Source of the DNA: Kurthia senegalensis
Lineage (GTDB): Bacteria; Bacillota; Bacilli; Bacillales_A; Planococcaceae
Direction of reading: 5' to 3'
DNA: 64,000 nt
Assembly (NCBI RefSeq): GCF_000285595.1
Contig: NZ_HE611067.1
Span: 142,444 to 206,443 of the forward strand
In this document: one piece after another, positions 18,295 through 26,630 of the stretch
Position numbering within the stretch: the first letter of the stretch is position 1
Layout of the letters: every line of letters begins with the position of its first letter
The notes under the pieces: model-generated
Database searches by the model: none
Told to the model about the DNA's origin: nothing
Seen by the model: only the letters and a program-made list of their open reading frames with translations
Made by a program: the position numbers and the translations under genes

Positions 18295-18732
18295 ATGTAT
18301 CAACATCTTTTAGTTTGTTTAGACGATTCGGAAATGGCTCCACTTATTTTAGACCATGCACTCGACGTCGCTAATCGGCACGATGCGACGATTCACATCG
18401 CAAGCATCGTCGACTCTCGTTCATGGGCAAGTGTTGACAACTATTTGCTCAGTAACAGTGAATTAATCGAACGTGCACGCGAAGATGCCTTGCAACTCAT
18501 TCAATCTTATATAGAAGAAAAAAATGTACAAGGTGTCACATTCGATGTCGTCATTGAAGTCGGTTCACCTCGTACCGTCATTACGAAAAAAATTGCGCCG
18601 AACGTAAACGCAGACGTCATTATTTTAGGTGCAACGAGCGTTCGAGGGCTCGATCACCTCGTCGTCGGGTCCGTTACATCCGCTGTTTTGAACCATGCAC
18701 CGTGTGACGTGCTCGTCGTTCGCAGACCTTAA
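18295..18732 (+). CDS. universal stress protein (UspA family)
   Basis: A 145-residue Usp-fold protein. It starts YQHLLVCLDDSEMA, the typical first strand and loop, and ends with the ATP-binding pattern GATSVRGLDHLVVGSVTSAV (G-2x-G-9x-G-S). It is therefore likely an ATP-binding stress protein of the cytosol. An AAGGAGG site precedes it and it follows the YbaK-like gene closely. The partner or stress is unknown. Confidence 0.87.
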   Translation: MYQHLLVCLDDSEMAPLILDHALDVANRHDATIHIASIVDSRSWASVDNYLLSNSELIERAREDALQLIQSYIEEKNVQGVTFDVVIEVGSPRTVITKKIAPNVNADVIILGATSVRGLDHLVVGSVTSAVLNHAPCDVLVVRRP

Positions 18733-18857
18733 TACGATTTTTACACTACAATTTATGAAAAAAGGAAGCGATTCATCTCTTTTTTAAACGTAATTTCAAC
18801 TATTTTATTTAATTCCTATACAAAACTTGAACATTTTGTAACGCTTTTTAATTCATC

Positions 18858-18886
18858 TAGTCAGACGTATGAAAAGACAGTATAAT
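18858..18886 (+). promoter_or_regulatory. promoter of the 53-residue membrane protein
   Basis: TAGTCA (18858-18863) and a perfect TATAAT (18881-18886) with 17-base spacing, about 30 bases upstream of the start. Confidence 0.5.
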
Positions 18887-18915
18887 GAAGTTATATAGAA
18901 TTGGAGGTTTTTCAA

Positions 18916-19077
18916 ATGGCAATCGTTACTACTATTATCTTTATGGTCGTAGCCGTTTTTTCTGTATTAGCTCTATTCGTATTCAACGCTATTGATCTTA
19001 ACTACTTATCTTACAAAGATGAAGTAATCGCTGAACACGTAGCTGCTAAAAAAAGCGGTAAAAAAGCACACGCTTAA
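18916..19077 (+). CDS. small single-pass membrane protein, 53 residues
   Basis: A short frame starting MAIVTTIIFMVVAVFSVLAL, one membrane helix at about 3-25, and a lysine-rich tail ending KKSGKKAHA. TTGGAGG lies nine bases before the ATG, a TATAAT promoter is upstream and a perfect terminator is downstream, so it is an independent gene. Codons are mostly those preferred in highly expressed genes (GCT, GTA, AAA, ATC). I do not recognise a family and propose no function. Confidence 0.75.
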   Translation: MAIVTTIIFMVVAVFSVLALFVFNAIDLNYLSYKDEVIAEHVAAKKSGKKAHA

Positions 19078-19088
19078 TACATTCGTTT

Positions 19089-19128
19089 AAAAAAACCCTT
19101 ATTTGCTTTGGCAAATAAGGGTTTTTTT
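19089..19128 (+). terminator. terminator of the small membrane protein gene
   Basis: Stem AACCCTTATTTGC/GCAAATAAGGGTT with a four-base loop and T run; the A run before it could let it serve the convergent arsB as well. Confidence 0.9.
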
Positions 19129-19134
19129 CTATCG

Positions 19135-20427
19135 TTAAAATTGAAGACGTGTGACGAGGGCGAGCAACGTAATGAGCAAAATGGGTGGTGTTAAACGAAT
19201 CCCCATTTTAAAATACGCACCCCACGTAATACGAATACCTTGTTGTTTCAAGACGTGTAACCATACGAGCGTCGCAAGCGAACCGATTGGCGTTATTTTC
19301 GGTCCTAAATCAGCACCAATGACATTCGCATAAATAAGTGCTTCTCTCACGACACCCGACGCTTCTGATTCCGCAATGGCAAGTGCCCCCGTCATAACGG
19401 CGGGTAAGTTGTTCATAATACTCGATAAAATGGCCGACAAGAAACCCATCCCAACCGTTGCACTGACGACTCCATATGAAGTGAAAAAGGAAATGACTTC
19501 CGCTAATACATCAGTCAAGCCTGCACGTCCAATGCCGTATACGACTACGTACATACCGATTGAAAACAAGACGATATGCCACGGTGCATGTTTTAAAATC
19601 GAAACGGTTGCGACTTGTTTTGAGTTTCGCGTAATAAATAAAAATAAAAACGCGACAGCGAGTACAATAAAAGAAACCGGAATATGAAGCGGTTCACTCA
19701 ACGTATAGCCTAAAAATAAAATACCGATCATCCACCACGACCATTTAAACAGCGCCAAATCACGAATGGCATCGGACGGTTTTTTTAATTGCTTTAATTC
19801 ATACTGCGCTGGCAATTCCTTACGGAAATAAACGTACAATACGACAATCGTTGCGATCATCGAAACGACGTTCGGTAACAACATATGCGTCGCATACTCC
19901 ATAAATGAAATCGAAAAATAATCTGCCGAAACGATATTCACTAAGTTACTAATCGTAAACGGTAAAGACGTCGTATCCGCGATAAAACCACTTGCAACGA
20001 CAAACGGTAAAATCATAGCCGTTGAAAAACGTAAGTGCCGTACGATTGCAATGACGATGGGCGTTAAAATAAGTGCCGCTCCGTCATTTGCGAAAAAGGC
20101 GGAGACGACTGCACCGAGTAAACAAATAAAAATAAAGAGGCGAATGCCACTCCCTTTTGCTAATTTCGCCATATGTAGCGCTGCCCATTCAAATACGCCA
20201 ATTTCATCTAAAATAAGCGAGACGATAATAATGCCAATAAATGCGAGCGTCGCATTCCACGTAATCGCTAAAATATTGAACACATCGCCCCAAGCAACGA
20301 TGCCAAAAGCAAGCGTCGCACTCGCACCAATAAGTGCGGTCCAACCAATATTAAATCCTCTCGGTTGCCAAATGACGAAAATCATCGTGCAGACAAATAT
20401 ACCGAAAGCTACTAAAAATGTACTCAA
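19135..20427 (-). CDS. ArsB/NhaD-type anion or cation pump membrane protein
   Basis: A 430-residue protein with about 11-12 membrane segments, of the ArsB (arsenite efflux) branch of the ion transporter superfamily. Conserved features include FFANDGAALILTPIVIAI near 112-129 and the later ILSSIMNNLPAVMTGAL and ANVIGADLGPKITPIGSLATL. Start is a TTG with GGAGG upstream. No arsR or arsC lies nearby, so arsenite export is a family inference; YdfA-like paralogues have unproven substrates. Confidence 0.82.
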   Translation of the reverse strand: MSTFLVAFGIFVCTMIFVIWQPRGFNIGWTALIGASATLAFGIVAWGDVFNILAITWNATLAFIGIIIVSLILDEIGVFEWAALHMAKLAKGSGIRLFIFICLLGAVVSAFFANDGAALILTPIVIAIVRHLRFSTAMILPFVVASGFIADTTSLPFTISNLVNIVSADYFSISFMEYATHMLLPNVVSMIATIVVLYVYFRKELPAQYELKQLKKPSDAIRDLALFKWSWWMIGILFLGYTLSEPLHIPVSFIVLAVAFLFLFITRNSKQVATVSILKHAPWHIVLFSIGMYVVVYGIGRAGLTDVLAEVISFFTSYGVVSATVGMGFLSAILSSIMNNLPAVMTGALAIAESEASGVVREALIYANVIGADLGPKITPIGSLATLVWLHVLKQQGIRITWGAYFKMGIRLTPPILLITLLALVTRLQF

Positions 20428-20558
20428 ACTAATGCCTCCATAAAAACTACTTCTTGCCGTTCTTTTCGAAAGAACTTCCGTAACCTTCTCCTATTTTACT
20501 GTCTTTTTCATTTCTTTTCTTGCATAATGGAAAATAATACATAATGAAGGAGGATCAC

Positions 20559-20795
20559 ATGCCTTTACAATTTTTTAAACTCATTTTATTATTCGTGACG
20601 ATGTTTTTTTCATCAATCATTATTTTTACGAAAACCTACGAACTTCTACCGATTACGACGATTTTATTCGGATTTTGCTTTTTCATTCTTGCACTAGAAC
20701 AACGAAAGAAAGCACAAGGAAACGGTATCCTCTATTTTATCATGGCGGTCGCACTTATTGCGTTTTCAACGTACCGCATCGTAACTTCTTTTTAA
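20559..20795 (+). CDS. small membrane protein, possibly DUF3953 (YczI-like)
   Basis: A 78-residue protein with three hydrophobic segments (MPLQFFKLILLFVTMFF, TTILFGFCFFILAL, ILYFIMAVALIAF). The layout resembles the DUF3953 group of Bacillus, from memory. The start at 20559 is set by AAGGAGG; the ATG at 20544 would contain that site inside its codons. It ends at a terminator. Function unknown. Confidence 0.65.
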   Translation: MPLQFFKLILLFVTMFFSSIIIFTKTYELLPITTILFGFCFFILALEQRKKAQGNGILYFIMAVALIAFSTYRIVTSF

Positions 20796-20801
20796 CAGAC
20801 G

Positions 20802-20838
20802 AAAAACCTGAAGCGACGACCGTCTTCAGGCTTTTTTA
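20802..20838. terminator. terminator between convergent genes
   Basis: Stem CCTGAAG/CTTCAGG with A and T runs on both sides; serves the small membrane gene and probably the VWA operon. Confidence 0.75.
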
Positions 20839-20846
20839 ATACTTCT

Positions 20847-22052
20847 TTATAACGTAAAAGCAATCGATCCCGCTTCATCTTCAAAATGCGCGATGTGACG
20901 CAGTTCATCTGATATTTCCGGCAATAATCCAGGGTGTTGGTCGTAGCCAATGAGCAATGTTACGAGCTCAAACGCTTTTTTTCGTTTCAACGTATTAAAT
21001 TCCGTAATAAATGATTCCGGAATATGACAAACACCGTCCGTAATAAATAAAACATGCCCATTTTTCGTAGACTGTTCGAGATGCCGCATCGCTTCTTTCA
21101 AAGGTGCTTCAAAATTCGTGCCACCCCCGATATAAGACGTTGCCACGTCGACTAAATCTTTAATCGTATAACGTCCTTTTTTAAATACTCGAACGTCAGA
21201 ATGACCGACATCGCCACTAAATGGAATAAAAATAAAATCTCTTCTTTCTTTTTTAGCGAGTGCCATTAAAGCGACGAGAAATCCTTTCCCTTGTAAATCG
21301 AGCGCTTGCATACTACTACTTTCATCAAAACAAACGACGAAAGCACCCTTTGCTTCTTTCTTTTTCATTTTATAATCATACATCGTCGCACGTCCTTCAC
21401 TGAGACGTCGCATAAAATCCAGTTGCGCATCCGCATCATCTGACTTTAAATATTCCGCTGGTACGAGACGCTCTGCCGCATGACCAAGACGAATTCCTCT
21501 TTTTAAAATCGTCGGCACATTCATCGCTTTTTTCGTCAAACGTGCTGTTACTTTAAAGCGTGCCGCCCACGTCGCAATTTCGACTAATGACGGGCGGTCA
21601 TGTAGCGCTTTCGCTAAACGTAACTGATCGTAAACAGATACCCGTTGCCGGTCTCCCCCGTCTACATTCGGTCCGATGCCACGTAAAAAATGGTCGACAG
21701 CTTCGTCTAATAAAGCGATTTGCTGAAAAATCTGTTCGAATACGTGTACGCGTTCTTCGTTTTTTGTATGTGTAGCGAACGGCTGCTCTTCTTCACCGAA
21801 CGTACGAATCCATTGTTCGGTACAACACCACGTCGTAAGCGTCGTCCAAAAAATGTCTTGCTCACATTTTTGAGCAACTTCTTCGTACGCAGCTAGTTCC
21901 AAAAAGGAAGAAATCGGTTGATGCGACCATAAGTGATGCCACAAGTCACGTACGCATTCCCCGTAAACTGGATGAGTGACTTGTTGTTGCAATGGCGAAA
22001 ATTGCTGACAAACACGATCAAAAGGCGTCGCTCCTCGTTGTTTTTGTTCCAT
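20847..22052 (-). CDS. VWA-domain protein, partner of a MoxR ATPase (CoxE/ViaA-like)
   Basis: A 401-residue protein with a helical N-terminal half and a C-terminal von Willebrand A domain from about residue 230. The metal site is intact: CFDESSSM (DxSxS), GGGTNFEAPL (Thr) and FITDGVCH (Asp). No signal or membrane segment is seen. Its ATG directly follows the stop of the MoxR gene, the classic arrangement in which AAA+ and VWA proteins work together as a chaperone that remodels or inserts metal into a client. The client is not evident. Confidence 0.85.
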   Translation of the reverse strand: MEQKQRGATPFDRVCQQFSPLQQQVTHPVYGECVRDLWHHLWSHQPISSFLELAAYEEVAQKCEQDIFWTTLTTWCCTEQWIRTFGEEEQPFATHTKNEERVHVFEQIFQQIALLDEAVDHFLRGIGPNVDGGDRQRVSVYDQLRLAKALHDRPSLVEIATWAARFKVTARLTKKAMNVPTILKRGIRLGHAAERLVPAEYLKSDDADAQLDFMRRLSEGRATMYDYKMKKKEAKGAFVVCFDESSSMQALDLQGKGFLVALMALAKKERRDFIFIPFSGDVGHSDVRVFKKGRYTIKDLVDVATSYIGGGTNFEAPLKEAMRHLEQSTKNGHVLFITDGVCHIPESFITEFNTLKRKKAFELVTLLIGYDQHPGLLPEISDELRHIAHFEDEAGSIAFTL

Positions 22053-23174
22053 TTATACGAGCACCTTTGATAAAAGTTGTTCCATTTGTAGTTGCATACG
22101 ATCTAGTCTCTCTATCGCTAAGCGGTCGCCGCCACATAAGTCTTCTATTTCTTCGACAATTCGTTGCCACTCATTGTAAGTCGCCGCTCCGTACGTCGTA
22201 TACTCGACTAAATCGAAGTCTTCCGCTGCCGCATACGTCGCTACACGGTCTGCAGTGCGCTGCACGAGTCGCTGTCCTTTTTCAAATGCTTGTGCAAGCG
22301 GCGTCAAAACGTATTCATTCAACAAAGCATCAACGACGTGACGGTCTTCCACTTCCGTCCATAAACAATGTTTTAATATAGCGAAGTGTCCTCTCTTCAC
22401 ACACGTCTGATTTTGAAGCAACGCTTCTGCTTGTAAAATGCTCACACATTGCTTCGTCCGGCGGTCTGATACGACAACACCTGCTTCTTTTAAACGGAAA
22501 TGAATGTCGACGAGCCATTCATACGTCGCATCGGGTACGTCAATTTGACTCGCTCGTTGCTGAAGAGTTGCAAGTTGTTGCAGCGATAGTTTCGGTACGT
22601 CAACTTGTTGTGAAGAACGTAGCATCGCCATGAGCTGTGCCGGTGTTTTTAAACTTTCCACTTCCAATCGCAGTAAAAATCGGTCATATAAAGCGGTTAA
22701 TTCATCAGCTTCTGGAAACTCATTACTCGCTCCTACTAGTGTAAATAAGGGGCTTTCTATTACGTCTGTCCCGTTGTCAAATTGATGCTCATTCATTATT
22801 TTCAAAAGACCGTTCAATAAATCAGACGTCGATTTAAAAATTTCATCTAAAAAAGCAAAATGGGCTGTCGGTAAATGGCCTTCAATTTGTCGTTCAATAA
22901 TCCCTTCGCGTAAACGATCAAACTTAGCAGAACCGAACAATTCATCGGGCTGTGTCGTCGGTGAAATAAGGCGGGTAAACGATTGAACATCTATAAAATG
23001 ATCGATAAATTGCTGAATCACGCTTGATTTTGCAACACCTGGTGGACCGATGAAAAGGACATTTCTTTTCGCAATTAAGGCGAGAAAAATGGCATGGATT
23101 TCTTGCTGTCTATTAATAAAATTGGCATTCATTGCTCGTTCTGTTCGTAATAATTGTTGCAGTGAGTCATTCAT
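22053..23174 (-). CDS. MoxR/RavA-type AAA+ ATPase
   Basis: A 373-residue MoxR-family ATPase. Walker A GPPGVAKSS is near 43-51, Walker B FAFLDEI near 107-113, and the helix-2 insert region and sensor GASNEFPEADELTALYDRFLLR follow. The C-terminal part is helical, as in RavA. It probably acts with the adjacent VWA protein. The ATG at 23174 has no clear ribosome site, which suggests coupling to the upstream gene ending at 23207, itself frameshifted; expression may thus be affected. Confidence 0.85.
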   Translation of the reverse strand: MNDSLQQLLRTERAMNANFINRQQEIHAIFLALIAKRNVLFIGPPGVAKSSVIQQFIDHFIDVQSFTRLISPTTQPDELFGSAKFDRLREGIIERQIEGHLPTAHFAFLDEIFKSTSDLLNGLLKIMNEHQFDNGTDVIESPLFTLVGASNEFPEADELTALYDRFLLRLEVESLKTPAQLMAMLRSSQQVDVPKLSLQQLATLQQRASQIDVPDATYEWLVDIHFRLKEAGVVVSDRRTKQCVSILQAEALLQNQTCVKRGHFAILKHCLWTEVEDRHVVDALLNEYVLTPLAQAFEKGQRLVQRTADRVATYAAAEDFDLVEYTTYGAATYNEWQRIVEEIEDLCGGDRLAIERLDRMQLQMEQLLSKVLV

Positions 23175-23206
23175 AAGCTTGCGACGTGCGCAAACACATC
23201 CTTTCT

Positions 23207-23794
23207 TTATTTCGTATGTCTCGCAAATACACGAGCCAACATACGATAAAATGGTTGTTTATCGTATGGAAGTTGTGGACAATACGTCTCCATAAATGAA
23301 TGGAGATCGTGTAGAAGTGTCAATCGTACAGGCAAATGACGGGCATCGTCTTTTGTCGAATGTACCGTTGAAAAATGTTGTACAATCCATGGCGTTTCAC
23401 ACACTTCTTTATAAAGAGCCATCCCCGATCTATTCGTTTCGTCTATCTCTTTTCTCGTTTGCTGTCGCTCGATTAGCGTAACACGTCGCAAAGGACGAAC
23501 GACGAGGCGATGGCGTTCGAATAAAAGAGGCAGCGCATAATCACCTAGTTCGCACGTTGCAAAAGGTGTGGCACGAAAAGCAAACAAGCCTGTTTGTCGA
23601 TAATCGAGCCCTTCAATGATTCGTGTCATTGCATGACTTACTACCATACTCGCCGTTTTACCGCGCGTTACTTTTTTTTGCACATACGTTGAAAAATTGA
23701 GTATAACGTTTGGCACGTCTTTTTTTTCGCAGTAAAGTAGGAAAATTGTACAACACGTCCGTTGCCATAAAATAAAAGGAAACCATCGTCTCAC
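23207..23794 (-). CDS. C-terminal part of the third MoxR/VWA operon protein (frameshifted)
   Basis: Minus-strand frame whose protein-like part begins near 23735 (EKKDVPNVILNFSTYVQKKV) and runs to the stop at 23207, about 175 residues. It continues the sequence of the upstream frame 23658-24284 across the A8 run at 23720-23727. The annotated start in this frame is only the point where it opens and has no ribosome site. No domain is recognised. It lies 32 bases upstream of the MoxR gene. Confidence 0.5.
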   Translation of the reverse strand: MRRWFPFILWQRTCCTIFLLYCEKKDVPNVILNFSTYVQKKVTRGKTASMVVSHAMTRIIEGLDYRQTGLFAFRATPFATCELGDYALPLLFERHRLVVRPLRRVTLIERQQTRKEIDETNRSGMALYKEVCETPWIVQHFSTVHSTKDDARHLPVRLTLLHDLHSFMETYCPQLPYDKQPFYRMLARVFARHTK

Positions 23795-24284
23795 TCATAC
23801 CGATTTTATCCGTGATTGTGCCGCGGCGAACGTGTGGTGTGACGTCAAAACAATGTGAAAAGAAACGTTGAACGTCGTCTTCCTCTACTAAGCTACTCGC
23901 CAATGTCATCCATCCATTTTGTAAATGAATCGGCCTATTTTTCGCCGCAAACTCTAGCAATTCAATGAGTTTCTCGTATAAAAGCTGTGCGTTCTCCGCT
24001 GTTTGTTGTTTTTCAAACTTTGCATACGTTGCTTGCAGCCCTCCAAGGTTTTTACGCTCGCTTAACGACTCAGCACGTAAAGAACTAGCCGATTGAAATT
24101 TACTTTTACTACGCTGCAATTGCGCTTCGAAATGCATTAAAAGAGGATCAATTTGCGCAATCATCTTCGGAATGTCAGCATACGCGATTTCTACATACGT
24201 CACCGGTAATTTTTCACTGACGAGCGTTACTTGTTGTTGTACGCTCTTTGCATATTTATTTGTTCGGCATAAATAATACATCAA
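23658..24284 (-). CDS. N-terminal part of the third MoxR/VWA operon protein (frameshifted)
   Basis: A 208-codon frame starting MMYYLCRTNKYAKSVQQQVT with a GACGATTTG leader. It is helical and soluble. After ATDVLYNFPTLLR it enters an A8 run and ends in a basic, non-protein-like tail. Removing one A would give LLRKKDVPNVILNF and join it to the 23207 frame, for a product of about 358 residues. I do not recognise the family. Position as first gene of a MoxR-VWA operon suggests a substrate-side or adaptor protein. Confidence 0.55.
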   Translation of the reverse strand: MMYYLCRTNKYAKSVQQQVTLVSEKLPVTYVEIAYADIPKMIAQIDPLLMHFEAQLQRSKSKFQSASSLRAESLSERKNLGGLQATYAKFEKQQTAENAQLLYEKLIELLEFAAKNRPIHLQNGWMTLASSLVEEDDVQRFFSHCFDVTPHVRRGTITDKIGMSETMVSFYFMATDVLYNFPTLLRKKRRAKRYTQFFNVCAKKSNAR

Positions 24285-24468
24285 ATCGTCCTTCCGTTCA
24301 TTGATTAGATACCTTTACTTTACCGCAAAACGTATTCATTTGGTACGTTTTTATATTTACACATCTTCTATTATAAAAATTCAATTTACCTTTTTTCAAT
24401 ACATATATTTCTACACCTTATTTTATGATAGGATGAACAATAGATTTTACATTCACGGAGGGGTTTTT

Positions 24469-25638
24469 GTGTCTTATTTTCAACCGATCGTTTGGCAATT
24501 ACTCGGTGGAACGGTTTTCGCACGAATTGCGAGCTTTATGACGCTTCCTTTTTTAGCGATTTATTTGCAAAATGATTTACACGCTTCCCCGCTCATGATT
24601 GGACTCGTCGTCGGCATCTCACAATTAGCTGCGACAGTTGGGGGATTTTTCGGCGGATTTTTAACTGACCAATTCGGACGAAAACCAATCTTAAAAATTT
24701 CGGTCTTTTGCTGGAGCGCTGTATTTTTCGCCTTCGCTTTTGCCGACAGTATTTGGGTATTTTTACTTTGTAATGCTTTGAACGGATTGTGCCGGTCATT
24801 TTTCGAACCTGCTTCTCAAGCACTTATGATTGACCATACAGATGAGAGGAAACGCCGCCGACTATTTTCGATTCGCTATACGGCGATTAATTTGTCGGCC
24901 GTAATCGGACCACTCATCGGTGTATTGCTCATTCAAAGTGCATCGATGCGCATTCCTTTTTTATTAACCGCATCGATGTATTGTATGTACGGACTATTCC
25001 TACTCCTTATTTTGAAAAATGTGCCTGAAATGCACACACCGTATGCTCAAAACAATTTAAAAAGTATGTCAACGACGCTCATGCAAGATACGACGTTACT
25101 TTTACTCATTATTGCAGCGATTTTCGGTAGCTTCGTTTATTCTCAAACGTCTTCCACAATGCCACAACTTTTAACGCGTTCGCTCGTCGACGGGCTGCAG
25201 TTGTACTCCGTTTTAATTGCGGTCAATTCGCTCACCGTCTTAGTGTTGCAACTACCACTCGGCATTTTAAGCGAACGTTTATCCATTCGAACGAGTATCG
25301 TCATCGGCGTCGTGCTTTTCATGGCAGGCATGGTCGGCTTTCAATTTGCAACGAATTGGTCAACGTACATCATCGCCATGGTCATTTTTTCTATTGGGGA
25401 AATTTTTGTCTTTCCGATGATGAGTGCGGTCATTGAAATGATTGCACCCCCGCATCAAAAAGCAACGTATTTAGGTGTTATGCAATTTCAAAGTTTAGGT
25501 GGATTTTTAGGACCTTTCTTAGGTAGTTGGCTGCTCGTCCATTTTGCCGACCAGCTCTACCTCTTAATGGCAGGCATTAGTTTTTTATCACTTATTTGCT
25601 ATTTCTTCGCTTTTCGAAGAAAGGAATTCCGCCTATAA
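24469..25638 (+). CDS. MFS family drug-type exporter
   Basis: A 389-residue transporter with 12 membrane segments. The motif A region is GGFLTDQFGRKPILK near 60-74, with a weaker copy in the second half (LGILSERLSIRTSI). This fits the multidrug-exporter MFS group such as YttB. I place the start at a GTG (24469) preceded by GGAGGGG; the open frame extends farther upstream but has no ribosome site there. A strong terminator follows. Confidence 0.82.
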   Translation: MSYFQPIVWQLLGGTVFARIASFMTLPFLAIYLQNDLHASPLMIGLVVGISQLAATVGGFFGGFLTDQFGRKPILKISVFCWSAVFFAFAFADSIWVFLLCNALNGLCRSFFEPASQALMIDHTDERKRRRLFSIRYTAINLSAVIGPLIGVLLIQSASMRIPFLLTASMYCMYGLFLLLILKNVPEMHTPYAQNNLKSMSTTLMQDTTLLLLIIAAIFGSFVYSQTSSTMPQLLTRSLVDGLQLYSVLIAVNSLTVLVLQLPLGILSERLSIRTSIVIGVVLFMAGMVGFQFATNWSTYIIAMVIFSIGEIFVFPMMSAVIEMIAPPHQKATYLGVMQFQSLGGFLGPFLGSWLLVHFADQLYLLMAGISFLSLICYFFAFRRKEFRL

Positions 25639-25641
25639 AAA

Positions 25642-25652
25642 AGAGGTTAGGA
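25642..25652 (+). repeat. AGAGGTTAGGA intergenic repeat unit
   Basis: This 11-base sequence also occurs as a nearly perfect inverted pair at 62936-62988 and resembles GAGACTGGGACA at 43865. It sits directly downstream of the MFS gene, before its terminator. Confidence 0.45.
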
Positions 25653-25665
25653 CAAACCCCTAATC

Positions 25666-25712
25666 AAAAAAAGGGTCGTCATGATGTTGAAATCATGACG
25701 ACCCTTTTTTTC
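25666..25712 (+). terminator. Rho-independent terminator
   Basis: Stem GGGTCGTCATGAT/ATCATGACGACCC, six-base loop, with A and T runs on each side. Confidence 0.9.
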
Positions 25713-25819
25713 ATATGTGTACATTGTTCTTTGTTTTGAGCAACGCTTTTCGCAGACACTTCGAACAAACTAATTTTAAATAAGCAAAAAGAGCCCCTTT
25801 TAAAAAAATGGATAATAAA

Positions 25820-25850
25820 AATGCCGCTATCTATCGGCAGCGGCATCTTT
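25820..25850 (-). terminator. terminator of the rhodanese operon
   Basis: Stem ATGCCGCT/AGCGGCAT with loop, followed on the minus strand by T-rich sequence. Confidence 0.7.
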
Positions 25851-25852
25851 AT

Positions 25853-26149
25853 TTACTCTGTAGGACCTTCCCACGCAAGCATACCGCCAGTCATGTTCGT
25901 CGCATCATAGCCCATTTGCGTTAAAAATTGAGTCGCTTGTGCACTGCGACCTCCTGCGTGACAGACACAAATATACGGTGTTTGTTTAGATAAATCCGGT
26001 AATTTCGCTTCTAATAAGTGAAGCGGAATGTTAACCGCCCCTGAAATTTTCCCATGTGCGACTTCCTCTGTCGTGCGAACATCAATTATATGTAATGTTT
26101 GCTGTTGTTCAAGCGCATGTAATACGTCTGTTGCACTCATTTCTTTCAT
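25853..26149 (-). CDS. rhodanese-like sulfurtransferase
   Basis: A 98-residue single rhodanese domain. The active-site loop is VCHAGGRSAQA with the persulfide-carrying cysteine, and IIDVRTTEE is the usual CH2A-type N-terminal signature. It would move sulfane sulfur between thiols in the cytosol. It is the second gene of a two-gene operon, 14 bases after another rhodanese, sharing its promoter with a CsoR/CstR-like operator. Confidence 0.85.
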   Translation of the reverse strand: MKEMSATDVLHALEQQQTLHIIDVRTTEEVAHGKISGAVNIPLHLLEAKLPDLSKQTPYICVCHAGGRSAQATQFLTQMGYDATNMTGGMLAWEGPTE

Positions 26150-26163
26150 TTTTTCCCCACTCC

Positions 26164-26457
26164 TTAATATTGGTTCATGCCACCACGAATATTTGTCACA
26201 TGCAGCCCTAATTTTTTCATTTGTTTACATGCCGCTTTCGAACGCATACCACTTTGACAAATGACGTAAATCTCTTTATTTTTCGGAAGCGTTGAATAGT
26301 CGCTTCCAAGTGGCATATTTTTAAACTGGCGCAAGCCGTTATGTTTATATTCACTACGTGTTCGCACGTCAATAAAGATTTTTTGCTGATCTCGCATCAT
26401 TTCTTTTAACTCAGTCGTTGAAATCGATGGTATTTTCGTAAATAAATGCCCAAACAT
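26164..26457 (-). CDS. rhodanese-like sulfurtransferase
   Basis: A 97-residue rhodanese domain with FIDVRTRSEY and the active loop VICQSGMRSKAA. I moved the start to the ATG at 26457, preceded by AAGGAGGG; the longer frame would run through the promoter. It leads the operon with a second rhodanese. The promoter carries ATACC-N6-GGTAT in its spacer, the operator type bound by CsoR/CstR persulfide-sensing repressors, so induction by sulfide or persulfide is inferred. Confidence 0.85.
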   Translation of the reverse strand: MFGHLFTKIPSISTTELKEMMRDQQKIFIDVRTRSEYKHNGLRQFKNMPLGSDYSTLPKNKEIYVICQSGMRSKAACKQMKKLGLHVTNIRGGMNQY

Positions 26458-26483
26458 CGAATCCCTCCTTTTCATTCCTAGTC

Positions 26484-26511
26484 TATTATACCCCATAAGG
26501 TATAAAAGTCA
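26484..26511 (-). promoter_or_regulatory. promoter with CsoR/CstR-like operator (rhodaneses)
   Basis: On the minus strand TTGACT (26511-26506) and TATAAT (26489-26484) are 16 bases apart. The inverted repeat ATACC-N6-GGTAT (26487-26502) fills the spacer and part of the -10, so a bound repressor would block polymerase. Confidence 0.65.
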
Positions 26512-26591
26512 AAAAAGAAGGTTTTATACGTTAAAAACATCCTATTCATATAAATAAAACATTAATACCTGTCTATTTTATCTTTTCCTAT

Positions 26592-26626
26592 AAAAAAATG
26601 CCCCTATATAGGTATAGGGGCATTTA
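26592..26626 (-). terminator. Rho-independent terminator
   Basis: Stem AATGCCCCTATA/TATAGGGGCATT with a four-base loop and T run on the minus strand. Confidence 0.85.
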
Positions 26627-26630
26627 AATT

